A stretch of DNA of 64,000 bases, taken from Pontivivens ytuae (GTDB taxonomy: Bacteria; Pseudomonadota; Alphaproteobacteria; Rhodobacterales; Rhodobacteraceae). Under the pieces are notes generated by a model. The model made no database searches. It was not told the origin of the DNA and saw only the letters and a list, made by a program, of their open reading frames with translations. A program made the translations under genes and the position numbers. The stretch spans positions 2,202,001-2,266,000 of the forward strand of contig NZ_CP064942.1 in assembly GCF_015679265.1 (NCBI RefSeq), written 5' to 3'. Shown here piece after piece: positions 44,339 through 52,500 of the stretch (position 1 is the stretch's first letter; each line of letters starts with the position of its first letter).

Positions 44339-44917
44339 ATGCTCAAGGCTTTGATCACTGCCGCGGCCCTCACCACCGCGCCGCTTGCCCTGTCCGCCGC
44401 CGACTGGACCCTCGATTCGGAGGCCTCCACCGTCGGTTTCGTCACGGTGAAGGAGGGCGAGATTGCCGAGGCGCACAGTTTCGACGACCTCACCGGCACC
44501 GTGGCGGAGGGTGGCGAGGCGACCGTCAGCATCCCGCTGGCCTCCGTCGAGACGCTGATCGATATCCGGAACGAGCGGATGCGGGAGATCCTGTTCGACG
44601 TCGCGAACTTCCCCGAAGCCACCGTGAGCGCCGAGATCGACCTGGCTGCCTACGAAAGCCTCGGAGAAGGCGAGCGGACGCAGGACGACATCACCATCAC
44701 CGTGGCCACGAACGATCACGAGGCGACCTATGATGCGACCGTCAACGTGACGCGCATTGGAGCGGATCGCGTTGCCGTGTCGACCGCGCGGCCCGTGCTC
44801 ACCGACGCGCGCGACTTCGGCTATGGCGACGGCGTCGCGCAGTTGCGGGAGATTGCGGGGCTCGAGGCGATCTCCCCGGCCGTCCCAGTCAATTTCGACC
44901 TCGTCTTCGACCGCTGA
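44339..44917 (+). CDS. YceI-like periplasmic protein
   Basis: 192 residues; signal peptide LKALITAAALTTAPLALSAA, mature protein starting DWTLDSEASTVGFVTVKEG. The YceI lipocalin-like pattern includes SIPLASVETLIDIRNERM and LFDVANFPEATVSAEID. These proteins bind isoprenoid-like lipids or serve acid/osmotic stress. Good ribosome binding site GGGAGG. Monocistronic. Confidence 0.88.
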   Translation: MLKALITAAALTTAPLALSAADWTLDSEASTVGFVTVKEGEIAEAHSFDDLTGTVAEGGEATVSIPLASVETLIDIRNERMREILFDVANFPEATVSAEIDLAAYESLGEGERTQDDITITVATNDHEATYDATVNVTRIGADRVAVSTARPVLTDARDFGYGDGVAQLREIAGLEAISPAVPVNFDLVFDR

Positions 44918-44980
44918 GCCGCTGGACAATCGCCGCACTGCTCCTATCCTCCGCCCGCGTTTCAACGGGCGGAGAACGGG

Positions 44981-45574
44981 ATGTCGCAAGCGCCACGCGC
45001 ATGGCAAAGGATGCTCTCGGGCCGGCGGCTCGACCTGCTCGACCCGTCGCCGCTCGACGTGGAGATCGAGGACATCGCCCATGGCCTCGCCTTCGTCGCG
45101 CGCTGGAACGGGCAGACGCAAGGCGAATGGCCCTATTCGGTGGCCGAGCACTCGCTGTTGGTCGACGACATCCACGCCGCGATCTGCCCGAAGGCACCGG
45201 TGAAATGGCGCTTGGCGGCCCTGTTGCATGACGCCCCGGAGTACGTCATCGGCGACATGATCTCTCCGGTGAAATCGGCGGTGGGGCCGGGCTACAAGGC
45301 GATGGACGTGCGGCTGACCGAGGCGATCCACATCCGCTTCGGCCTGCCGCCGGAGCTGCCCGCAACGGTGAAGAAGCAGATCAAGCGCGCCGACCGGATC
45401 TCCGCCTGGGCCGAGGCGGTGCAGATCGCGGGCTTCACGCCGGAGGAGGCCAACCGCTTCTTCGGCGCGCCCCGCCACAAGGGTATCGCCGGGATCGAGA
45501 TCGCACCCCGTCCGCCGATGGAGGTCAAGGCGCAATTCCTCGCCCGCTTCGCCGCCCATATGGAGCAGTTGTGA
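44981..45574 (+). CDS. HD-domain phosphohydrolase (YfbR-like 5'-nucleotidase)
   Basis: 197 residues. The HD metal site is visible as SVAEHS (His), LLHDAPEYVIGD (HD pair plus acidic) and a downstream KRADRISAWAEA. These proteins hydrolyse deoxyribonucleoside or nucleotide monophosphates. The stop overlaps the start of the next gene (GTGA), linking it to a Nudix-like regulator, which suggests nucleotide or NAD metabolism. Confidence 0.88.
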   Translation: MSQAPRAWQRMLSGRRLDLLDPSPLDVEIEDIAHGLAFVARWNGQTQGEWPYSVAEHSLLVDDIHAAICPKAPVKWRLAALLHDAPEYVIGDMISPVKSAVGPGYKAMDVRLTEAIHIRFGLPPELPATVKKQIKRADRISAWAEAVQIAGFTPEEANRFFGAPRHKGIAGIEIAPRPPMEVKAQFLARFAAHMEQL

Positions 45575-46485
45575 CCCGCCCGATCCGCGTCGAGCTGACC
45601 GCGGTGCTGGTCGGCGTGATCGAGGCGGAGGGCCGCGCCGTGCCGCATGTTTTGACGTTGCCGGGTCCCGACCTGCCGTCACGCCCCTTCGATCCGGACC
45701 GGCACCGTACGCTGGAGCTTAGCTTGCGCGACTGGGTGGAGAGCGACACCGGTCACCCGCTCGCCCATGTCGAACAGCTCTACACCTTCGGCGACCGTGC
45801 GCGGGATGCGGAGGGCGAGCGGGAGCACACCGTCTCCATCGGCTATCTCGCTCTGGTGCCCGGCCGAGAACGGCTTGAGGGGCAGGACTGGCGCCCCTGG
45901 TCGCAGTTCTTCCCGTGGGAAGACCGCCGCGCCGGCTCGCCCCCGGTCACGACCCCAATTGAGGAGGCGCTGCGAAGCTGGGCCGACACGCCCCGCCGCC
46001 AGGACCGCGCGCGCCTGAGCTGGGGCCTCGACGGTCAGCCCTGGCGCGACGAACTGGTGCTGGAGCGTTATGAGCTGCTCTACGAAGCGCGGCTGGTCCC
46101 CGAATACCCCCGCGACCGGGGCCGCGACGTCCCGCCGGACCTGCCCGCGACGGGTCGCCCCCTGCCCCGCGACCACCGCCGCATCCTCGCCACCGGCATC
46201 GGGCGGCTGCGCGCGAAACTGAAATACCGCCCCGTGCTCTTCGAACTGATGCGGGAGACGTTCACCCTCTTCGAACTGCAATCGGTGGCGGAGGCGGTCT
46301 CCGGCCAGACGCTGCATAAACAGAACTTCCGCCGGATGATGACGCAGTCGGGCCTCATCGAGCCCACCGGCGCCCAGACGGCCCGCCGCGGCGGCCGCCC
46401 GGCTTCGGAATACCGCTTCGCCGCCGAAGCGGAATGGGAGCGCCGCGTCAGCCCCGTCCGCTTCGGCGGCGCCCGCGCGCGCTGA
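45571..46485 (+). CDS. NrtR-like Nudix-fold transcriptional regulator
   Basis: 304 residues. The N-terminal half resembles a Nudix domain (AVLVGVIEAEGRAVPHVLTL, RHRTLELSLRDWVESDTGH, then VEQLYTFGDRARD), but the Nudix box lacks the REUxEE glutamates. The C-terminal half has the winged helix of NrtR proteins: FTLFELQSVAEAVSGQTLHK, QNFRRMM and a GRPASEYRF end. NrtR-type proteins sense ADP-ribose and regulate NAD synthesis. The link here is inferred from fold and from coupling to the HD hydrolase. Confidence 0.75.
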   Translation: MTRPIRVELTAVLVGVIEAEGRAVPHVLTLPGPDLPSRPFDPDRHRTLELSLRDWVESDTGHPLAHVEQLYTFGDRARDAEGEREHTVSIGYLALVPGRERLEGQDWRPWSQFFPWEDRRAGSPPVTTPIEEALRSWADTPRRQDRARLSWGLDGQPWRDELVLERYELLYEARLVPEYPRDRGRDVPPDLPATGRPLPRDHRRILATGIGRLRAKLKYRPVLFELMRETFTLFELQSVAEAVSGQTLHKQNFRRMMTQSGLIEPTGAQTARRGGRPASEYRFAAEAEWERRVSPVRFGGARAR

Positions 46486-46502
46486 GTCTTCGCCTCCGGC
46501 GG

Positions 46503-46562
46503 GCGTATTTAGCGAGAGTGATGAGGGGGGGCACCCTGCTGCATCACTCTCTTCAAATACGC
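46503..46562. repeat. large inverted repeat / bidirectional terminator from TATTTG elements
   Basis: GCGTATTT and GAGAGTGATG (46503-46523) pair with CATCACTCTC and AAATACGC (46542-46562) at 18 of 21 positions, preceded by CGCCTCCGGCGG. It lies between the convergent nrtR-like and tdh genes. The right arm is identical to a copy at 63962-63984 over 23 bases. Confidence 0.8.
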
Positions 46563-46587
46563 AAGATGCTACCCGAGCAGCCGAGCG

Positions 46588-47607
46588 CTACATCTCCAGG
46601 ATGACCTTGCAGGCGTCGCCGGCGTTCAGCGCGTCGAAGCCGGACTGGAACTTCTCGAAGGGCAGGCGGTGGGTGATCACCGGCGAGACGTCGAGGCCCG
46701 ATTGCAGCATCGCGACCGCCTTGTGCCAGGTGTCGAACATCTCGCGCCCGTAGATCCCCTTGATCTGCAGGCCCTTGAAGATCGCGCGGTTCAGGTCGAG
46801 CGTCACGTCCCTCGCGAAGATGCCGAGGAGCCCGATATGCCCGCCATGGTTCATGGTACCGATCATGGCGTCGAGAGCCGCGGGCGCGCCCGACATCTCG
46901 AGCCCCACATCGAAGCCCTCGCGCATGCCGAGCTCGCCCATGACGGCGCGCAGGTCGGCGTCGGCGCGGACACCCCGGCTCGCGCCCATCGTCTCGGCCA
47001 GCTTCAGGCGGCCTTCGTTGAGGTCGGTGACGACGACGTGGCGCGCGCCGACATGGCGGCAGATGGCGGCGGACATCAGACCGATGGGACCCGCACCGGT
47101 GATGAGCACGTCCTCGCCGGCCAGATCGAAGCTCAGCGCCGTGTGGACCGCATTGCCGAGCGGGTCGAGGATGCTCGCGATCTCGTCTGGCAGGTTGTCG
47201 GGCAGGGGGTAGACGTTGTGCTCCGGGATCACGAGCGCATCGGCAAAGCAGCCCGCTCGGTTCACGCCGACGCCCTTGGTGTCAATGCACAGATGCTCCC
47301 GCCCCGCACGGCAGTTGCGGCAGACGCCGCAGACCACGTGCCCCTCGCCGGAGACGCGGTCGCCGGGTTTGACGAGCGTTACGCCCTCGCCGACCTGCTC
47401 CACGCGGCCGACGAATTCGTGGCCGATGATGTTGGGCACCGGCACGGTCTTCGCGGCCCAGGCGTCCCAGTTATGAATGTGGAGGTCCGTGCCGCAGATC
47501 GAGACCTTGTGCGGACGGATCAGCACCTCGCCGGGTCCGGGTGTCGGGCGCGGCTCGTCGCGCAGGGTGAGGCCAGGGGCGGCGTTGGTCTTGACGAGCG
47601 CGCGCAT
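46588..47607 (-). CDS. tdh: L-threonine 3-dehydrogenase
   Basis: 339 residues, standard MDR zinc dehydrogenase. Catalytic zinc ligand C38 lies in [12 protein letters not shown], then [10 protein letters not shown]. The structural zinc lobe is [15 protein letters not shown], and the nucleotide site is [10 protein letters not shown]. It oxidises threonine to 2-amino-3-ketobutyrate, which kbl (upstream, overlapping by one base) cleaves to glycine and acetyl-CoA. Confidence 0.95.
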   Translation of the reverse strand: MRALVKTNAAPGLTLRDEPRPTPGPGEVLIRPHKVSICGTDLHIHNWDAWAAKTVPVPNIIGHEFVGRVEQVGEGVTLVKPGDRVSGEGHVVCGVCRNCRAGREHLCIDTKGVGVNRAGCFADALVIPEHNVYPLPDNLPDEIASILDPLGNAVHTALSFDLAGEDVLITGAGPIGLMSAAICRHVGARHVVVTDLNEGRLKLAETMGASRGVRADADLRAVMGELGMREGFDVGLEMSGAPAALDAMIGTMNHGGHIGLLGIFARDVTLDLNRAIFKGLQIKGIYGREMFDTWHKAVAMLQSGLDVSPVITHRLPFEKFQSGFDALNAGDACKVILEM

Positions 47608-48791
47608 CAGATCACACCGAGGTCACGGCCGACCTTGGTGAAGGCAGCGATGGCGGTGTTGATGTCGGCGTCGCTGTGGGCCGCGGACATCTGCGTGCGG
47701 ATGCGGGCCTGCCCCTTCGGCACGACGGGGTAGGAGAAGGCGATGACGTAGAGCCCTTCGTCCAACAGCGCCTCGGCGAAACGGGCGGCGAGGGGCGCAT
47801 CGTGCAGCATGACCGGGATGATCGGATGGTGGCCGGGGATCAGCTCGAACCCGGCATCGGTCATTCCGGCGCGGAAGCGTTGGGCGTTGCGCTCCAGTTG
47901 CGCGCGCAGGTCGTGGGCGTTCTCCACCAGATCGAGTGCGGCGAGCGAGGCGGCACAGATCGCCGGAGCGACGGCATTGGAGAAGAGGTAAGGCCGCGCG
48001 CGCTGGCGCAGTAGTTCCACGATCGGTTTCGGGCCAGCGACGTAACCGCCCGAAGCGCCGCCGAGGGCCTTGCCGAGCGTGCCGGTCAGGATGTGGACGC
48101 GGCCCTCGGTGCCCGTCGCCTCCGGCGTGCCCGCACCACGTTGCCCCAGGAAACCCGTGGCGTGGCAGTCGTCGACAACGACCGTAGCGCCGTACTTCTC
48201 CGCCAGATCGCAGATGCCCGGCAGGTCCGCGATGATGCCGTCCATTGAGAACACGCCGTCCGTCACGATCACCTTGAGCCGCGCATCCTTCGCGGCGATG
48301 AGCTGCTCCTCCAGCGCGGCCATGTCGTTGCTGGCGTAGCGGAACCGCTGCGCCTTGCACAAACGTACCCCGTCAATGATTGACGCATGATTAAGGGCGT
48401 CGGAAATGATTGCGTCCTCCGGGCCCAGAAGGGGTTCGAAGAGGCCGCCATTGGCATCGAAGCAGGACGGGAAGAGGATGCAGTCCTCCATTCCCAGGAA
48501 CGAAGCGAGCCGCGCTTCCAATTGCTTGTGAAGGTCCTGCGTGCCGCAGATGAAGCGGACGGAGGCCATGCCGAAGCCGTGCGTTTCCAGTGCTTCGCGT
48601 GCCGCGTCGAGCAGTTTCGGATGGTCGGCGAGCCCCAGATAGTTGTTGGCGCATAGGTTGAGGAGCGGGCGGCCATTGGCGGTGATGTGCGCTGACTGGG
48701 GCGAGGTGATCCGACGCTCGGATTTCGTCAAACCCTCTGCTTCAATTGCATCAAGTTCGGTCTGGGCGGCCTCAGCGAGGGCGGTGGACAT
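47607..48791 (-). CDS. kbl: glycine C-acetyltransferase (2-amino-3-ketobutyrate CoA ligase)
   Basis: 394 residues from the ATG at 48791. PLP enzyme of the alpha-oxoamine synthase family; the active-site lysine lies in [19 protein letters not shown], with [15 protein letters not shown] and [12 protein letters not shown]. It overlaps tdh by one base (TGATG). A palindromic operator lies just upstream and a XRE-cupin regulator precedes it, so threonine catabolism here is probably locally regulated. Confidence 0.95.
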   Translation of the reverse strand: MSTALAEAAQTELDAIEAEGLTKSERRITSPQSAHITANGRPLLNLCANNYLGLADHPKLLDAAREALETHGFGMASVRFICGTQDLHKQLEARLASFLGMEDCILFPSCFDANGGLFEPLLGPEDAIISDALNHASIIDGVRLCKAQRFRYASNDMAALEEQLIAAKDARLKVIVTDGVFSMDGIIADLPGICDLAEKYGATVVVDDCHATGFLGQRGAGTPEATGTEGRVHILTGTLGKALGGASGGYVAGPKPIVELLRQRARPYLFSNAVAPAICAASLAALDLVENAHDLRAQLERNAQRFRAGMTDAGFELIPGHHPIIPVMLHDAPLAARFAEALLDEGLYVIAFSYPVVPKGQARIRTQMSAAHSDADINTAIAAFTKVGRDLGVI

Positions 48792-48820
48792 GGGCAGGCT
48801 CCAATACGATATCTGAAACA

Positions 48821-48840
48821 AAGTACAGTATATTGTACTT
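48821..48840. promoter_or_regulatory. palindromic operator upstream of kbl
   Basis: AAGTACAGTATATTGTACTT has perfect 7-bp arms around a central GTATAT, 30 bases before the kbl ATG and after the XRE-cupin gene stop. The probable target of that regulator. Confidence 0.65.
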
Positions 48841-48850
48841 GTCGCGAGAG

Positions 48851-49402
48851 TCACGCGGGAAGCATGACCAGGAGCAGGGCGCGCGCGCCTTCGTGATCGG
48901 CGCGGATCGCATGGTCGGTATCGGCGGCATAGCGCAGCGTGTCGCCCGGCCCCGCGGTCGCGACCCCGGCGGCTGTCTCGACAGATAGCGTGCCGTCGAG
49001 GCAGGTCAGGTGCTCGACGGTGCCGGCTGCGTGAGCCGCCGACACGAGCGCTCCACCCGGTGCGAAGCGCAGCTCGTGCCATTCGACCGAGAGGGTGGAG
49101 CGGCGGGGCGAGAGCATGCGGATCTCGCAGAGCCCATCCTCGCTGGTGCGTGCCGGCGTCTCGAACGCGCGCTGGTGGGTGATGCCTGCTTCGGGCGGGC
49201 GCGGCTCGAGCGAGGCGAGGTCGATGTCGAGCGCCTGGCAGAGCGCCCACACGACGGAGAAGGTGGGGTTCACCACGTCGCGCTCGATGGCCGAGAGCAT
49301 GGAGCGGGAGACGCCGGAGCGCTCGCTGACTTGGGCGAGGGTGAGGCTCTGAGCGGCCCGGGCTGCGCGGACGATCTGGCCGAGGCGAGGTGGTGTCGTC
49401 AT
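48851..49402 (-). CDS. XRE-family regulator with cupin domain
   Basis: 183 residues from the ATG at 49402. N-terminal helix-turn-helix: [20 protein letters not shown] then [11 protein letters not shown]-terminal cupin beta-barrel contains the dioxygenase-like stretch [19 protein letters not shown] then [16 protein letters not shown]. Such HTH-cupin regulators control amino-acid or polyamine catabolism. It is oriented with kbl-tdh and its stop is 59 bases from kbl. An upstream in-frame extension reads through low-complexity DNA and is not coding. Confidence 0.88.
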   Translation of the reverse strand: MTTPPRLGQIVRAARAAQSLTLAQVSERSGVSRSMLSAIERDVVNPTFSVVWALCQALDIDLASLEPRPPEAGITHQRAFETPARTSEDGLCEIRMLSPRRSTLSVEWHELRFAPGGALVSAAHAAGTVEHLTCLDGTLSVETAAGVATAGPGDTLRYAADTDHAIRADHEGARALLLVMLPA

Positions 49403-49435
49403 GGCCGGATTTGAGCGCGGGGAGGGGCGCGCGTC

Positions 49436-49453
49436 AATCCGATATATTGGATT
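49436..49453. promoter_or_regulatory. palindrome upstream of the XRE-cupin gene
   Basis: AATCCGATATATTGGATT, near-symmetric with arms AATCC / GGATT, 33 bases before the XRE-cupin start. Different in sequence from the kbl operator apart from the TATAT centre. Confidence 0.45.
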
Positions 49454-49547
49454 CAGACGACGCGGTTGCTTGGCTAGGGTTTGGGATTGGGCTCCAGTGG
49501 AAATCGGGTGGGTATGACTTGCGTATGACAGTTGTCCACCCAAGTTT

Positions 49548-49584
49548 CCCCCTCCCCGGCCCTCGCCCCCGTGGGGGGAGGGGG
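49548..49584. repeat. C-rich/G-rich palindromic repeat
   Basis: CCCCCTCCCC (49548-49557) pairs with GGGGAGGGGG (49575-49584) across a 17-base GC-rich loop, between the XRE-cupin gene start and the tamB stop. A likely tamB terminator; similar hairpins occur at 60428 and 63549. Confidence 0.6.
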
Positions 49585-49595
49585 TGGCGGCGTGC

Positions 49596-52500
49596 TCAGA
49601 AATCGCGGCTGTAGGTGATGCCGATGGAGGAGGAGCCTTCGCCCGCGGCGACCTCCGCATCTAGAGTGATGTTCCGGATCACTTCGAGCTCGACCACGAT
49701 GTTGTTCTGCCCCGATCCGTCGAGCGCCGTCTCCGCCCCCACGAACACGCCATCGCCGACGGTGCGGCCCACGGTCAGTGAGGAGCCCTCGCCGCCCTCG
49801 CCCGCATCGACCTGCAGAACGTCCACGCCGAGCGCACCCCGCGCCACGTCGAGCGGCCCGGCATTCCCCGAGGCGAGCGTTGCGACGCCCGAGGCGAGCT
49901 GCAGGGCCTGGCCGGCATTCAGGCTCGCCTGGCTCTGGCCGAAGAGGAGCTGCGGCAGCACCTCCTCCTCAGGCAGAGCCGGAACCGAGGCGAAGTTGAT
50001 CTGCGGGTCGGAGGCGGGGCCGGTGATCAGGATCTGGCCGGTGAGCTCATCATCCTCGCGCGTCAGGATGATCTCGAGCTGCGGATCGATCGGGTGGGCG
50101 CCGTTGAAGGTGATCTCGCCGGTCGTGAGGTCGAAATCCCGCCCGATGAGGGAGAACGAGCCGCGCAGACGCTCGACCGTGCCGCGCACACGGGTGCGGT
50201 CGGCGGTGCCGAAGACGTTGAGGTTCATCTGCCATTCGGACTCGAGACCCCGCCCGCGGACGAAGATGCCGTTGTTTGCCGTCACGTCGATGTCGAGGTC
50301 GATGTTGCGCGCAGCGGGCGTGCGCTCCGGCGGCGGACGGCGGCCGATGATCTCGACCTCGCCAAGGGTGATGATCTCCGGTGGGCTGGCGTTGACGAGG
50401 CGGATCTCGGCCCGGTCGACCTCGGCCTCGCCGCTGATGAGCAAGTCGTTGAACGGACCGTCGATGTCGATCTGCGCGGTGATCTGGGCGGTGACGTCAT
50501 CGCGGCGGACGATCACGGCCTCCTCCGCCTCGATCAGGCCGTCGACGATGAATGGACCGGTGGTGTTGTTGAGGTCGATCTCCCCGTAGATCCGCCCGTC
50601 GCCGCCGTCGCTGGCCTGGAGCAGGACCTCCAGATTGCCGAGGTCGGTGATGTCGGAGGTGATCGTGACCTCGGTCAGGATCACGCCGGCGCGCAGGTTC
50701 TCATAGCGCCCGTCGGAGAGCGAGATGACGCCACCGATCTGGGGCTCGTCGATGGTGCCGGTCACGTCGAGGTCGATTGTGGAGCGGCCCGACAGGACCT
50801 GGCTGCGCAGGGGGACGAAGGCCCACAGGGGGCGGACCTCGCCAGCCCAGCGGATACTCGCCTCCAGCGGCGCGTCGCGCACGAGGGTCGGGATCGGCCC
50901 CGGGGTGCGGGCCGTCAGTGGCACGTCGGCGGCGAGCAGGAAGGGCTCGCCGAAGCCGCCGACGACGGTGATGTCGGCATCCACGATGCGGCCGTCCCAC
51001 TCGGCGGCCAGCGCGGCGTTGACGGAGATCCCCTCCTCCAGCACGTCGGAGGCAATGAAGTCGGTGAGCGCGCCGTCGAGGCTGGCGGAGGCGCTGGCCG
51101 CGCGGGTGTCGAAGATGAGCTCGGCATTCAGATCGCCCGCGACGAAGGGCGCGCCGGTGAGCTCCGCAAAACCGCCTAGGTCGACATCCGCAGCGAAGAG
51201 CCGACCAACGAGGCCGCCGCCGCGCAGGTCGACATTGCCCGAGAGGTTGCCGCCGCCGGGCACGAGGATGGAGATGTTGTCGACCGAGGTCACGCCATTC
51301 GCGATGGTCACGTCCATAGGGCCCGCGAGCGCGATGGCCGTGGTGCCGAGGGTAGCGGCGAGCTGGTCGATATCGATCCGGGTGCGCCCCGGCTGTGCAG
51401 CGATCAGGGCGCGGGTGTCGAGCGTGACGATGCGCTCGCCCAGCGTGCCGGAGATGTCGGCGGCGAGCGTGAGACCGTCGAGCGGGCCGTTGGCCTGGAT
51501 ATCGACGAAGCCGATCTCGAGCGTGTCGCGCCGGATGGCTTCGGTGGCGAAGGCGGCATTGATCCGGGGGGCGCCGAGCGCATCACGGATGTTGGCCGTG
51601 AGGCGCGCGCCGTCGATCTCCGCCCCTGAGGCGGTGCCGGTGAAGTTGGCGGTGAGCGCCACGTCCTGCCGCTCGCCAGGGGCCGAGAGGTCGAGCCGGG
51701 CATTGGCGCGGCCGGAGAGGCCGAGGTTCGTGCCCGCCAGCGCCTCGATCCGGGAGAGGCTGGTGACGGTGATATCGAGGCGACCATCGACGCTGGGCGC
51801 CGCGAGGTTCACATCGGCGCGCCCGTCGATGCGCTGCCCGGCGAGGCTGCCGGACAGGCGACTGATGTTCAGCGTCTCGCCACCATAGCGGGCGACGAGG
51901 TCGAGATCGGTGCCGGCGAGGGGGCCTGCGACCGCGCGCAGGTTCGCCTCCGCCGTGATCGGATCGCCGAGGGTCACGTCATGGCCGAGCACCACATCGC
52001 CGAAGCGCTGGCCGGTGAAGGTGAAGTCCTCCAGCGAGAGGCGGCCCTGGATCTGGGGTGCGTCGGCGAGCGTCACCACGCCGTCTGCGACGAGGGCGCC
52101 GCTCGCTGCCTGGTCGTAGAGCTCCGCGATGGGGGCGAGGGTGGGGACGGCGAGGCGGTAGTCGATGGACGAGGTTTCGGAGAGGGTGCCGCTGGCGTTC
52201 CCCGTCAGCAGGCGGTTGTCGATCTCGGCACGCTGAACCTCGATGACATCGGCGAGGCGGATGGTCGCGCCCAGCGTGGTGGGGCCGAGCAGGTCGGGCG
52301 TAAGGCGGTCGATGCGGAGGCCCGTGGCGCGGCCGTCGAGGTCGAGGCGGGTCTCCTCGGTGTCCTGCGCCACCTCGGCATCGAGGGTGAGGCGGCCGAG
52401 GTCCACAAGCTCCCCGTAAGCCGCGTCCGCCACGGTCCCGTCGAGGGTGATGAGCGTGTCGCCGTCGGTACGGATCAGCGTGCCGTCGAGATCCGCGGAG

